DNA of 64,000 nt from Erpetoichthys calabaricus. Lineage: Eukaryota; Chordata; Cladistia; Polypteriformes; Polypteridae. Location of the stretch: the NCBI RefSeq assembly GCF_900747795.2, contig NC_041396.2:38526674-38590673 (forward strand). Direction: 5' to 3'. Made by a program: the position numbers and the translations under genes. The notes below the pieces were generated by a model, which worked only from the letters and a program-made list of their open reading frames with translations, searched no databases and was not told where the DNA came from. Shown here in pieces: positions 1 through 11,282 of the stretch (the first letter of the stretch is position 1; every line of letters starts with the position of its first letter).

Positions 1-195
1 AGCGTTGTACTGTTTATACTTGCGCACGTACTTTACGTAAATCTGGAGGAATCCACCAGGTGGCAATGCAAGATATTATCATGGTGAGAACAGGTTTGGC
101 TTCACTGTGTTGTGAATTGCCTGGAACACCATTTAAATTCTGATGACACCTTACCGCAATATCTCTGAAAAGGATGTTTAATGATTAAATCCATC
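1..195. other. No recognised feature
   Basis: I see no gene, RNA or repeat that I can name in this stretch. It could be intron of USP49, whose last two exons lie further right, but nothing in the sequence shows this. Confidence 0.4.
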
Positions 196-470
196 AGTCC
201 AGGGATTTCTCCATTTCAGCTAGCATTGGGCACGAGGCTGAAACAATCCCTGGACGAGGCATCCGCTCATTGCAAGGTGAATACAAGCACACACATACAC
301 GCTGGCGTCATTTTAGTGTAACCAAATCTGCATATCTTTGGAAGGAAACCGGAGCACACTGTGGAAACCCAGCAGGAAAACATGTAAACTCCAGGCAGGG
401 AATATCAGCGACGTGACTCCCTGCAAGACAGCAGCGCTAACGCTCCACCACCATGTCACCCCCTTGTGTG
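196..470 (-). repeat. Old copy of the tRNA-headed SINE-like family, antisense
   Basis: Landmarks of the family seen in fresh form at 46011-46378 can be followed in reverse order: a damaged match to the mid-part (around 230-300), the phrase corresponding to a bottle-neck TCTTTGGA...GGAAACCGGAGCAC around 332-356, then AAACATG.AAACTCCA.GCAGGGA around 378-401 and a damaged head up to about 460. Many substitutions and small gaps separate it from the young copies, so it is an ancient insertion. No target duplication is visible. Confidence 0.6.
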
Positions 471-1092
471 TAATTAACAGTATTCATTATTTAAACGAAA
501 TTACCGATTTATCTGTAAAATATAACATACATACTTCAATGCATTTCATCATGAAAGTGATATCAAGTATAAATCTGAGGATTCTAAATGTGCAGAAAGT
601 TGGAATATCCTACATTTAATGTGCTCAGTGTGGCGATCTATTGCTGTTTGCCACTGCTGTCAGTACCGGAGGAAGCCCTAGAAAAAAAGACGGCACAGAA
701 GATGGTATGTGAGACTTTTAAAATGTATCGTGTCATAACGATCGGGAATATGCAACGCTTGAATATAAAAGCACTACGAATGCATCTGTATGTCGGCATT
801 TTATTTCACCACTTCGAACCATTCATCAAACATCAAAGCGCACACACCGATCTTGTAGGGTCCGCAAAGCGGCTTTCTGTCACATGTAGATTGTAAACAG
901 AGACTCTGACGTCACATTCCAACTTTTAGCACACTGCGCCCCCTGACTTTTTGCTGGTACTGCAACTCGCACACGCTACGTGTTAATTTCTGAGGACCTG
1001 CTCAGAGGACGCATCAAATGAATGCTGGAAACGCGTGGCAGCCATGATCCGGGTGCGTACACGTTCTGAGTGTGAAGTATAAATGAGCCCTT
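471..1092. other. Non-coding stretch, nothing recognised
   Basis: Two short open frames occur here, but they have no recognisable product, no splice context and no codon-use signal. I see nothing I can support. It ends where the RTE LINE fragment begins. Confidence 0.4.
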
Positions 1093-3235
1093 ACATACTT
1101 CTCTGCCACTTCTGACTTCCTCATACAATACCACAGCTCCTCTCGAGGTACCCTGTCATATGCTTTCTCCAGGTCCACAGAGACACAATGCAACTCCTTC
1201 TGGCCTCCTCTAAACTTCTCCATCAACACCCTTAGAGCAAACATTGCATCTGTGGTGCTCTTTCTTGGCATGAAACCATACTGCTGCTCACTAATCATCA
1301 CCTCCCTTCTTAACCTAACTTCCACTACTCTTTCCCATAACTTCATGCTGTGGCTTATCAATTTTATTCCTCTGTAGTTACTGCAGTCCTGCACATCCCC
1401 CTTATTCTTAAATATCGGCACCAGTACACTTCTTCTCCACTCCTCAGGCATCCTCTCACTTTCCAAGATTCCATTAAACAATCTGGTTTAAAAACTCCAT
1501 TGCCATCTCTCCTAAACACCTCCATGCTTCCATAGGTATGTCATCTGGACCAATGGCCTTTCCATTTTTTATCCTCTTCATAGCTGTCCTTCCTTCCTCC
1601 TTGCTAATACGTTGCACTTCCTGATTCACTATCTCCACATCATCCAACTTCTTTTCTCTCTTGTTCTCTTCATTCATCAGCTTCTCAAAGTACTCTTTCC
1701 ATCTGCTCAACACACTCTCCTCGTTTGTATGTTTCCATCTTTATCCTTTATCACCCTAACCTGCTGCACATCTTTCCCAGCTCGTCCCTCTGTCTAGCCA
1801 ATCAGTACAGGTCCTTTTCTCCCTCCTTACTGTCCAACCTCTCATTCAACTCATCATACGCCTTTTCTTTAGCCTTTGCCACCTCTCTCTTCACCTTGCA
1901 CCTTATCTCCTTGTACTCTTCTCTACTTTCTGCATCTCTCTGACTATCCCACTGCTTCTTTGCCATCCTCTTCCTCTGTATACTCTCCTGTATTTCCTAA
2001 TTCCACCACCAGGTTTCCTTTTCCTCCTTCCTCTTTCCAGATGTCACGCCAAGCACCCTTCTTGCTGTCACCCTTACTACATCTGCTGTAGTTTCCCAGC
2101 TGTCTGGTAACTCTTCACTGACACCCAGTGCCTGTCTCACCTCCTCCCTAAACTCAACCTTGCAGTCTTCCTTTTTCAACTTCCACCGTTTGATCCTTGG
2201 CTCTGCCCTCACTCTCTTCCTCTTCTTGATCTCCGTCATCCTACAGACCACCATCCTATGCTGCTTAACTACACTTTCCCCTGCCACCACTTTGCAGTCT
2301 TCAGATCAACTCTTCTACATAGGATGTAATCTACCTGTGTGCATCTTCCTCCACTCTTGTACGTAACCCTATGTTCCTCCCTCTTCTTAAAATACGTATT
2401 CACCACAGCCATGTCCATCCTTTTGGCAAAATCCACTATCCTCTGACCTTCTTCATTCCTCTCCTTGACACCATACCTACCAATCACCTCCTCATCTCCA
2501 CTGTTCCCTTCACCAACATGCCCATTGATATCCACTCCAATCACCACTTTCTGTCCCTTGGGTACACTGTTCATCACTTCATCCAACTCACTCCAAAAAT
2601 CTTCTTTCTCACCCATTGCACACCCAACTTGTGCATATGCACTAACAACATTCATCATCACACCTCCAATTTCCAGCTTCATAATCATTACTCTGCCTGA
2701 CACTCTTTTCACCTCCAAAACACTCTTGACATACTGTTCCTTCAGAATAACCCCTACCCCATTTCTCCTCCTATCCACACTATGATAGAACAATTTGAAT
2801 CCACCTCCGATCCCCCTGGCCTTACTCCCCTTCCATTTAGTCTCTTGCATGCACAATATATCAACCTTCGTACTCTCCATCATATCTGCTAACTCTCTCC
2901 CCTTACCAGTCATAGTGCCAAAGTTCCTACCCTCAGTTCCACTCTCTTTACCTTCCTCCTCTCCTCCTGCCTCCAGACACACCATCCCCCCCTCTTCTTC
3001 TCCTTCTTCTTCGGCCAACAGTAGCCCAATTTCGGCGGTCGTTGTTAACCCGGGGCTCGACCGATCCGGTATGGAAATTTGTATTGTTGTCTGCATATTT
3101 TACACCGGATGCCCTTCATTACGTAACCATCCCCATTTATCTGGGCTTGGGACCGGCATGAGGAAACACGCTGGTTTGTGCATCCCCGGTGGCTGGGTTA
3201 TCACTTTGTTTAAACATTGGTCACCAAATGGGTAG
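1093..3235 (-). mobile_element. RTE-clade LINE fragment (endonuclease + start of reverse transcriptase)
   Basis: Read on the minus strand, a 5' leader containing GGGCATCCGGTGTAAAA (about 3115-3099), typical of RTE elements, leads into an apurinic-type endonuclease domain open from 3096 to 2269. Its blocks include CMQETKWKGS, DINGHVG and VDYILCRR. This is the domain from which the bovine CFDP2-like proteins derive. A linker (2290-1997) follows, then the N-terminal half of the reverse transcriptase (1713-1474 and 1481-1093) with EEWRRSVLVPIFKNKGD and VDLEKAYDRVPRE. The pieces lie in different frames, so at least two frameshifts have accumulated. The similarity stops abruptly after the block ending AEKYV near 1093; the catalytic YADD part of the polymerase and the 3' tail are missing. 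It is dead. Confidence 0.85.
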
Positions 3236-3489
3236 GGAGGACTGGAATAATTTCCTGTTACATGCAAACAGTTTGTTGGGCTGTGTGATGTATGTTGTGA
3301 TGCCCACTTTACCATCTGTGATGGCATTTGAAATATTAAAGATGTGTTGAAGACAGAAATTATATTGGATACATTCCACCATATTGCTTAGAGCATGCGT
3401 TTGCTATGTCAAAATCTGCAGGATATGATAAAAAGCAGTTGCTAGGGAATACCAAGGGGCAGGCTGCCTGTGCTGTAAATTTTCTTGTT
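3236..3489. other. No recognised feature
   Basis: AT-rich spacer between the RTE fragment and the next dispersed repeat; I see nothing in it. Confidence 0.4.
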
Positions 3490-3745
3490 GAAATATAAGA
3501 ACATAAATGTCACAAGCAAGAGGAGACCATTCAGTCTATCAACCTTCTTTGGCTAGCGAATAGGTAAGTTGTCCCAATATGTTGTCCAGATACTTTTTAA
3601 ATGTTGTCAAGGTTTCTGCTTCAAATCTCTGTCTCAGCAGTTTGTTTCTCCCACAGCTCTTTGTGTAAAGCAGTGCTTCCTCTGGCTTTAGTCTTAAATG
3701 TAATAAGCACAATGGTGCATTGTACCGTGTCTGTGTGCAAAAAAA
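3490..3745 (+). repeat. Widespread vertebrate interspersed repeat, unclassified
   Basis: The stretch with AAGAGGAGACCATTCAGTCT (3519-3538), the phrase GTTGTCAAGGTTTCTGCTTC and CTCTTTGTGTAAAGCAGTG matches, from memory, a dispersed repeat common in fishes and other lower vertebrates (consensus-like words GAGGAGGCCATTCGGCCCAT and TCTGTGTAAAGAAGTGCCTC). I cannot place it in a class. The copy is diverged. Confidence 0.5.
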
Positions 3746-3895
3746 TATGCAGCTTGTCACTTTTTTAATATGCACTGTGCTCTTCCATATTGATATGAAT
3801 AGGATCTGTACAATATAATTGAGTTTGCTGGTGTGCTGCAGAGTACCTGGGTTACATAGTTGTGGAAATAACCTAGGGAATGCAGAAGTGTTTCT

Positions 3896-4075
3896 TCCAC
3901 AGTGTAGCATAGTGGTTAAGGCTTTGGACTTACCTCTGGAGCAAACCTCTTCATCTGCTTATGCTCCAGTTTGAAAAACAAATGAAATGTAACTGATTGT
4001 ATCTGAAATGTTGTATGTTACCTTGTATAAATGCGTCAGCCATATAAGTAATTAAACATGCAACTCTGCCCTTTG
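3896..4075 (+). repeat. tRNA-derived SINE copy
   Basis: The start TAGCATAGTGGTTAAGGC (3905-3922) fits a tRNA-like A box. The 3' part TTACCTTGTATAAATGCGTC resembles the TCGCTTTGGATAAAAGCGTC tail of V-SINE/HE-type fish SINEs. The B box is decayed. It is an old copy. Confidence 0.55.
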
Positions 4076-5687
4076 AGAATGGATGAATAGATAAAATAAT
4101 TATTGGTTATAATTATATTAGGCTTTATAACTGTACAGGTCACTTCATAAACATCCGGTGGTATGATGTTTCACAGATGGTGATGGTGATTTATTGTTGT
4201 ATCTGAGCGATATGGACTTACAAGTAAACTGATGCCATTTTTAGTATTTAGTAAGACAAATGCATATATGTTTGTTTTCCACACACAGACCAAGACATGA
4301 TACATTTTCTCACAATAATATGGAAAATTAGAGAAATTAGAAAATTTTTTTTTTTCTTTCTTGAATGAAGCAACTACCCAGGACAACATTAATTTTGCTT
4401 TTATGCCCAATAAACACTGAACTAACATCTTGCTATTACAACCTGCCATTATAAAAGAACACATTTTACTTCATTCATTGTCCTATTACTAAATTCTAAC
4501 AAACTAGTATGGTTGTTTATTCGACTTCCTCCAACTTACAATAACATTAAGAGATCTTACCAGAACCAAAGCAAGTGAAAGTATGTTTCGCAGTGCGGTA
4601 AGTCACTGTAGCCATTATCTCATTTTTTCAGCTTATCTGCTCATACAGTACATAAGCAATGAAACAGAAAACATTTTATTCAACTTTGCTTGACAGAGAC
4701 CTGCTTTGTGAGAGGGTATGTTATAGGCACCGCACATCCATAGAGGGCCTTACCATATGTAATAAATTATTTTATATTTATTCGTTGTACTTCTTGCACT
4801 CTCATCCCAGGTAAAACCAAACCATTTCCAAACCGCAGAGTTAACACTACTTGTTCTAAACTCTTCCTCTTCTGATCTTTTTTCTCCATTTGTTTTCCTC
4901 ATGCTTATCAGCACCATCAGGTAACATGGGTGGAATCGTCACAGCTATATTTAGAAACTGCAGAAGTTGTCAAAAAATCATAAATACAAATTGGACAATT
5001 TGAAATGGGCTTTTGCATATTGAATTTTTTTATAAATATCAAATTGAGAATTCAATATATTGCTCTTCCCTACTTGTAGTAGAAATTATCTGCTAAATTG
5101 CAACTGACATTATACTTATACTATCTCGGGCATTGTATCATATTTATTGTGGTTTGCTGCACAGATTATGAATGTGAACTTGGAGTATTTACATATACAG
5201 TATTTTATTTGCACTGTTGCTTTGGTTTGGGTGTCAGAGTTGACTGTCTATTTTATTTTTATCACTAATCCATTTGTGTTTCTATATTAATAACTTAAGT
5301 GGGGAAGTAGTTACTCTTTATATGTATAATTATAGAAGTAAGCTAAAATTATAGAAGCATGCCTTATAAATCCTGGCTTTAACATTTATCACTGAGTCTT
5401 GACTTTTATATGTTTGAACCAGTTCCCCATTGACCCTATTTTAATGTACAAGAACAGGCGCAGTATTTATTTTTTTAAATTTATTTAAAGAATACAATTT
5501 CCTGGAACAAATTAATGCATAATATGATCGTGAAAAACTACTCTATGTTTCTTTTTAAGTCGTCGTTTCAGATTTTAACCCGATCGTTTAAGTCCCAATC
5601 AGTGCATAAATGGTATTATTGATTAGAAACTTGGTTTGAGTAAAAAAGTGTACACTATAGTTTACCAGAAATACAGTGTTACTCTGG
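4076..5687. other. AT-rich non-coding stretch, nothing recognised
   Basis: About 1.6 kb with no open frame of interest on either strand and no repeat I can name. It may be USP49 intron. I looked for the preceding USP49 exon here and did not find it. Confidence 0.4.
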
Positions 5688-5910
5688 GTGTAAATTAGTG
5701 CTGGGAGGTATACCAGTTCATACTGAAAACCGTATTTTGTTTTTGTTATGATATGGATTTATCTTATACCGCAACATCGGTTTAAATAGCCTAAACAATG
5801 TTTGAAACGTGGCACAGCGGGAAACTGTTTAAGGGGACCTTTTTCACTGCCACACCACTAAACATGCATGCAACGGAGTACATATGTTAGTGGTGGTATT
5901 GAGCGGTGAA

Positions 5911-6330
5911 AATGGACAGAGAACATTCTGAAACTGAAGCTGTAGCAGACGATAAAGTTGAACACGATGACACAGAAGAACTTTTGCCGAAAAAAGGATC
6001 CGTGTCTGTTGTCTGGAGATACTTTGGTTTTAAAAGGTCAGATGTGGACCAAACAACTATTTACTGCAAATGCTGTTGAGCTAAAGTTGTCGCCGAAGGC
6101 AGCAACACAAGCAATTTGCTGCACCACCTTAGCCACAAACATGCTTTGGAGTACCATGAATGTATGGAACTAAGATTGGCACCCTCCATGTCCTCAGGTA
6201 AAACTGAAAAAGCTAGAGGACACTTGAGTCAGACGTCACTTGTAGACGCGTTTGCTAGAGGTACTGTCTACGACAAAAAAAGCAAGCAGAGGATCGACAT
6301 TAACAGAAAGTGTAGTTGGCTTACAAAAAA
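5911..6330 (+). pseudogene. hAT transposase N-terminus with BED zinc finger, broken
   Basis: The translated start is acidic (runs of E and D), followed by SVSVVWRYFGFKRSD, a BED-finger signature, then CKCC, a stop codon, and NTSNLLHHLSHKH completing the C2H2-like finger. A short tail to about 6330 includes RGHLSQTSLVDAF, a motif common just downstream of the finger in ZBED1-like transposases. The DDE and dimerisation domains are missing because the element is internally deleted. Confidence 0.75.
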
Positions 6331-6439
6331 TATTCACTATTTATTCCTTTTCTAAGACATGTTCAATGCAATACAACTTTTGACAAGCACCACTGGATAT
6401 TTTACTAAGTCTAAATGCCTCTTTGGATGGTTGAAAATA

Positions 6440-8045
6440 CAGTGCATCTGGAAAGTATTCACAGCGCATCACTTTTTCCACATTTTGTTATGTTACAGCC
6501 TAATTCCAAAATGTATTAAATTTATTTTTTTCCTCAGAATTCTACACACAACACCCCATAATGACAATGTGAAAAAAGTTTACTTGAGGTTTTTGCAAAT
6601 TTATTAAAAATAAACTGAGAAATCACATGTACATAAGTATTCACAGCCTTTGCTCAATACTTTGTCGATGCACCTTTGGCAGCAATTACAGCCTCAAGTC
6701 TTTTTGAAAATGACGCCACAAGCTTGGCCAGTTTTGCCCATTCCTCTTTGCAGCACCTCTCAAGCTCCATCAGGTTGGATGGGATGTGTCGGTGCACAGC
6801 CATTTTAAGATCTCTCCAGAGATGTTCAATCAGGCTCTGGCTGGGCCACTAAAGGACATTCACAGAGTTGTCCTGAAGCCACTCCTTTGATATCTTGGCT
6901 GTGTGCTTAGGGTCGTTGTCCTGCTGAAAGATGAACCGTCGCCCCAGTCTGAGGTCAAGAGCGCTCTGGAGCAGGTTTTTATCCAGGATGTCTCTGTACA
7001 TTGCTGCAATCATCTTTCCCTTTATCCTGACTAGTCTCCCAGTTCCTGCTGCTGAAAAACATCCCCACAGCCTGATGCTGCCACCACCATGCTTCACTGT
7101 AGGGATGGCATTGGCCTGGTGATGAGCGGTGCCTGGTTTCCTCCAAACGTGACGCCTGGCATTCACACCAAAGAGTTCAATCTTTGTCTCATCAGACCAG
7201 AGAATTTTCTTTCTCATGGTCTGGGAGTCCTTCAGGTGCCTTTTGGCAAACTCCAGGCGGGCTGCCATGTGCCTTTTACTAAGGAGTGGCTTCCGTCTGG
7301 CCATTCTACCATACAGGCCTGATTGGTGGATTGCTGCAGAGATGGTTGTCCTTCTGGAAGGTTCTCCTCTCTCCACAGAGGAGCTCTGGAGCTCTGAGAG
7401 AGTGACCATCGGGTTCTTGGTCACCTCCCTGACTAAGGCCCTTCTCCCCGATCACTCAGTTTAGATGGCCGGCCAGCTCTAGGAAGAATCCTGGTGGTTT
7501 CGAACTTCTTCCACTTACGGATGATGGAGGCCACTGTGCTCATTGGGACCTTCAAAGCAGCAGAAATTTTTCTGTAACCTTCCCCAGATTTGTGCCTCGA
7601 GACAATCCTGTCTTGGAGGTCTACAGACAATTCCTTTGACTTCATGCTTGGTTTGTGCTCTGAAATGAACTGTCAACTGTGGGACCTTATATAGACAGGT
7701 GTGTGCCTTTCCAAATCCTGTCCATTCAACTGAATTTACCACAGGTGGACTCCAATGAAGCTGCAGAAACATCTCAAGGATGATCAGGGGAAACAGGATG
7801 CACCTGAGCTCAATTTTGAGCTTCATGGCAAAGGCTGTGAATACTTATGTACATGTGCTTTCTCAATTTTTTTATTTTTAATAAATTTGCAAAAATCTCC
7901 AGTAAACTTTTTTCACGTTGTCATTATGGGGTGTTGTGTGTAGAATTCTGAGGAAAAAAATTAATTTAATCCATTTTGGAATAAGGCTGTAACATAAGAA
8001 AATGTGGAAAAAGTGATGCGCTGTGAATACTTTCCAGATGCACTG
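6440..8045 (-). mobile_element. Tc1/mariner transposon nested in the hAT relic
   Basis: Inverted ends CAGTGCATCTGGAAAGTATT (6440-) and AATACTTTCCAGATGCACTG (-8045) are flanked by TA at 6438-6439 and 8046-8047. The repeats run inward for well over 150 bp, including a shared GTTATGTTACAGCC-like block and an AATTCTACACACAACACCCC block. Length is 1606 bp, full size for the family. It carries an antisense transposase pseudogene. Because it interrupts the hAT element, it is the younger of the two. Confidence 0.92.
6670..7645 (-). pseudogene. Tc1 transposase, frameshifted
   Basis: From ATG at 7645 the frame shows the paired-like DNA-binding region (MKSKELSVDLQDRIV...) and a GRPSKLS motif. It is then lost by a frameshift near 7440 and resumes as [12 protein letters not shown] (open 7424-6849). 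The catalytic Asp in ILWSDETK and the second one in FQQDNDPKH are present. A stop follows ..DNSVNVL, and just beyond it the sequence reads WPSQS then LIEHLW, so about five residues of the usual SPDLNPIE block are deleted next to the third catalytic residue. It is dead as a protein. Confidence 0.88.
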
Positions 8046-8604
8046 TATGTTGTCCAAATTATACTTTAAGTTGTTTGCAAAATTTGTTCAATAAAAAGGT
8101 TCTATATTTTGACTGCAACTGTCATGCAATGTGATTCCTTCTCTTCATTAGTGCCACCCCCTTGAAAACTATCACATTATGGGGCCATGAAAACCTGTAT
8201 TAATACTTGTGCGCACATTAAAATGTTTTTCTGTACAATGTACAATTCTCATGACTGGCTAAGAATAACCTATTCCGCTGTCTACTGCAGTAATTGCAGT
8301 GGAAAATGTGGTTAACATCCACTCATGCATGGGGAAAAAAATACCGTTGAATATTGTGAAACCGGGATAATTTACAAAAATACTGTGATATAGAATTTTG
8401 GTCATACCGCCCAGCACTAGTGTAAATGATGTGTTTGTATTGGTTCTATGTGCGTGTGCTTTGTGAGAGCTAGATTGGCTTAAAATTTTCAGAGATTAAC
8501 CTTAGCAGAATAAGAATGAAATATGGCATTCTGCAACAGGTCTTTTTTCTTACTTTAACATCTTTTTATAATTTTTACCTGATTTATTGTGGTTTTGCTC
8601 TTAG

Positions 8605-9699
8605 GTGGTCTGGTCGTAATCACAGAGAGAAAATTGGTGTACATGTGAATTTTGACCAGGTTTTGAACATGGAGCCTTACTGCTGCAGGGACTCGCTCTC
8701 CTCAATCCACAAGGAGAGTTTTACCTACGACCTATCTGCTGTTGTCATGCATCACGGCAAGGGTTTTGGCTCAGGACACTACACTGCGTACTGCTACAAC
8801 ACTGAGGGGGGTAAGTAAAGCAGTGGGTCAAGTGGTTTGTGCAAAGAAGTGCATTGTTCAAGTTTTGCTATAAGTTCAAATATTTTGAAAGAAATGGTAG
8901 GTTAATGTAGTTGTCTGGATTTAGTCAGATTAAAATAAAGTGGGCTTTGTAAAAAAAAAAAAAAAAAAAAAAAATCAACTCTTTTATTAATTGAATCGAG
9001 GCAATGTCAGGTTAAACTTGTTTAAAGCTATGCAGTTTGAGGTAAGGATTGAAGTGTGATTTACAGCCTAGTGTCTTAGCTGCAAGACACATTTTGTGTT
9101 TAAGAAGTAAACCTAACCTGAAGAGTGATCAATTCTTTTGTGTTTTAGATTTGTAATTAATTTAGATCACCTTGCACAGATTAAGGAGGATTAATTTTTC
9201 TAATAAACAATGTCAAAAAGCTTAATTTTAATCCTCTCTATTTCATTGTATAACAAAAAAAAATGTGAAACTTCCAGTGGGATGAATAGTTTTTATAGGC
9301 ACTACATATACAGTGCTGAACAATGGGTCGCTGTTTCTAGCCTTGTTGACCAGCATCATGGGCTTCATGGTAGCCATCAGATCATTGTATTTGGTAACCC
9401 CAGCTCCAGTGTTTTTGGCTGCTGAGTGAGTGCCAGCATTGTAATCACCATTGTTGTGTGGTTAGTAAGTTAGTATAGTTAGCATATCCTCACAGGTGGC
9501 ACAGGGCTTTGCAGTAAGGAGATTGTGGGTTTGCTTCCCGGGTCCTCCCTGTGTGGAGAGCGCTTTGAGTAGTAAGAAAAGCACTATATAAATGTAAAGA
9601 ATTAAAGAAAGAATTATTATTTGTCCCCAAGGGCAAATTTGGATTTTTACAGAAGCTCTTGAAATAAAAAAGACATAAATACATACATAAATTGATAAA

Positions 9700-9749
<50 letters not shown>

Positions 9750-10483
9750 CCACACACTGCGGTCTGAACACATACCAGTATGACTAAAAATGAATAAAAC
9801 TTTTAAAAGAAAGAAAACCTATTTCGCTTCCCGAGTCCTCCCTGCGTGGAGTTTGCATGTTCTCCCTGTGTCTGCGTGGGTTTTCTCCGGGTGCTCTGGT
9901 TTGTTCCCACAGTCCAAAGACATGCAGGTTAGGTGCATTGCAGATCCTAAATCGTCCCTAGTGTGTGGGTGTGTGTGCCCTGCGGTGGGATGGCGCCCTG
10001 CCTGGGGTTTGTTTCCTGCCTTGCACCCCATGTTGGCTGGGATTGGCTCCAGCAGACCCCCGTGACCCTATAGTTAGGATATAGCGGGTTGGATAATGGA
10101 TGTATGGATGAAAAAAACCTATGACTTGACAGTTACACTGAGGCATTATGCAGGTGTATTTCAGAAATGCAATAAATAAAGGTTTGTTAAGTTTTAAAAA
10201 GAAACTAATGTAGAGAACTGGAAATTATTTCACAACATAGCAAAATTCATATACCCCTTTTGTGTGTTTATCCAATGAAACACCAGATATGAAATTGTCT
10301 TTAGAGTATTAATCTCTCTGTTTTTGATTTGTTTTTTTTTTGTTTGTTTTTGTCTTTTAATCAGGTTTCTGGGTCCATTGTAATGACTCCAAGATGAGCG
10401 TGTGCAGCGTGGAAGAAGTGTGCAACACTCAGGCTTACATTCTCTTCTACACTCAGCGATGCACACAAACCAGCGTAGCTTGA
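8605..10483 (+). CDS. USP49: Ubiquitin-specific peptidase 49, last two coding exons
   Basis: Two exons are visible. The first is 8605-8810 (acceptor ..TTGCTCTTAG, donor GTAAGT). The second is 10365-10483 (acceptor ..TTTTAATCAG, stop TGA 10481-10483). They join in phase across a split Gly codon. The product is the C-terminal part of a cysteine deubiquitinase: [15 protein letters not shown], then the catalytic His box [17 protein letters not shown], then WVHCNDSK and the closing [10 protein letters not shown]. Words such as RNHREK, FDQVL, EPYCCRD and CSVEEVC fit USP49 better than its paralogue USP44, as I remember them. From family knowledge, it removes ubiquitin from histone H2B and acts in the nucleus. 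The tail after FYTQR is only CTQTSVA, shorter than the mammalian one. Upstream exons are not in the window. Convergent TOMM6 downstream supports the call. Confidence 0.9.
8951..8974 (+). repeat. Poly(A) run of 24
   Basis: An uninterrupted A run inside the last USP49 intron. No retroposed body upstream is recognisable, so it is listed only as a simple repeat. Confidence 0.9.
9484..9625 (+). repeat. Composite tRNA-headed SINE copy
   Basis: A damaged tRNA-like head (GTGGCACAGGGC..., B-box-like GGGTTTGCTTCCCGGGTCC) matches the head of the family seen at 46011. It runs only as far as CCTGTGTGGAG and then joins a different tail, AGCGCTTTGAGTAGTAAGAA...CACTATATAAATG (9560-9596). That tail is the same one found inverted at 23174-23230. 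It ends in A-rich repeats. It lies in the last USP49 intron. Confidence 0.6.
9702..9750. repeat. (TA)n microsatellite
   Basis: Alternating TA broken once by a C, in the last USP49 intron. Confidence 0.95.
9823..10113 (+). mobile_element. SINE-like retroposon copy, 5'-truncated, with target duplication
   Basis: It starts within the head at TTCGCTTCCC (B-box region), continues through GGAGTTTGCATGTTCTCC, the AAAGACATGCAGGTTAGG block and TGCGGTGGGATGGCGCCCTGC, and ends at ATAATGGATGTATGGATG. The flanks carry AAAACCTAT on both sides (9814-9822 and 10114-10122). It sits in the last USP49 intron, 250 bp before the final exon. Confidence 0.8.
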
Positions 10484-11282
10484 GCTGAGAACCAACTCAT
10501 AAAACTCAGGGCTGTGACAGCACTGCAACAGGAACTCCTCTTACCATGCACCTCAAAATGGCTAACCACAGTATGTGAATTGGACATGTCATGCAACAGG
10601 TTTTCATGGGAGGGGGGAAAATGAGGGAAGTGGACAAAAAGGAATGGAAACACAGGCACAGGTGGCCTGGAGAAGAAGAACTACACTGAAGGCGGAGTGA
10701 CGCTAAGGAAGGAGGTGGGAGCCTGATATGGTGCACTAGATTGAGAAGAGACTTGTGTAGCAGACATACGAAGCTGCTTGAGAGAGTGGAGGAAGCTTAG
10801 CAACAGATTTGGATTTTTCATTATTCTTCATCTTGAGAGGTGAACCCAGACCAAGATAACACTTGAAATATGGCTGGCTTTGCTGGTCAGTCTTCTCCCA
10901 CTCCCCTAATCGAAAATCAGTATTGAATTGGCTGGCTGCCTACTGGCAGAACCGAATTCACCGTATTGTGTTAAAACTTTTAAATCCTCCTTACTCACTA
11001 CTGAGGGGAGGGGAGGCCTCGTTTATGGGATGGCTTTTGTTCTCAAAGAATAGCAAATGTATTTAATCCTATTGGATGAACCCTTACAAAAATCTGATGA
11101 GTATTGATTGAGCCGTGCATTTACTTAGGTGCTTCCTCGCTTAACCTCGTTTGCAGAGAGCCAACATACAGGGGTAGGGGTGGGACCATCCCTGCTTTAA
11201 AGTATGCAGTTTTGGTTTAGGAACTCCCACAGAATGTGTTTGTGGCCTATAATAAAGAATTATGTTAAGAGTAGGAAATAAA
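10484..11282 (+). other. USP49: Probable USP49 3' UTR with two polyadenylation signals
   Basis: After the USP49 stop there is no further splice structure that I recognise. AATAAA occurs at 11251-11256 and again at 11277-11282 and could end the transcript. This is inferred from position and hexamers only; a longer UTR is possible. Confidence 0.5.

Larger units (their letters stand above)
5688..8427 (+). mobile_element. hAT-superfamily transposon relic with 8-bp target duplication
   Basis: The element (5696-8419) begins TAGTGCTGGG and ends CCCAGCACTA. It is bounded by a perfect 8-bp direct repeat GTGTAAAT (5688-5695 and 8420-8427), the hAT signature. Near the 5' end, from an ATG at 5911, lies the beginning of a hAT transposase-type protein with an N-terminal BED zinc finger (a C-x2-C pair near 6070 and HHLSHKH near 6121-6141, the layout of ZBED1-like proteins). 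This frame carries an in-frame TGA between the two halves of the finger, and coding similarity ends near 6330. The catalytic domain is absent. A Tc1 element sits inside (6440-8045), so the hAT part is only about 1.1 kb: an internally deleted, non-autonomous copy. Confidence 0.85.

Noticed and set aside
588-896. 102-codon open frame near the left edge
   Set aside because: No splice context, no similarity that I recognise, and amino-acid composition as expected from random sequence.
4076-8604. Search for the preceding USP49 exon
   Set aside because: No acceptor-bounded frame encoding the expected RLHLKRFR-type stretch was seen, so I assume that exon lies left of the window.
9702-9750. Tyr/Ile repeat proteins from TA microsatellites here and at 18659, 23773, 30425 and 50567
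   Set aside because: Translations of simple repeats, not genes.
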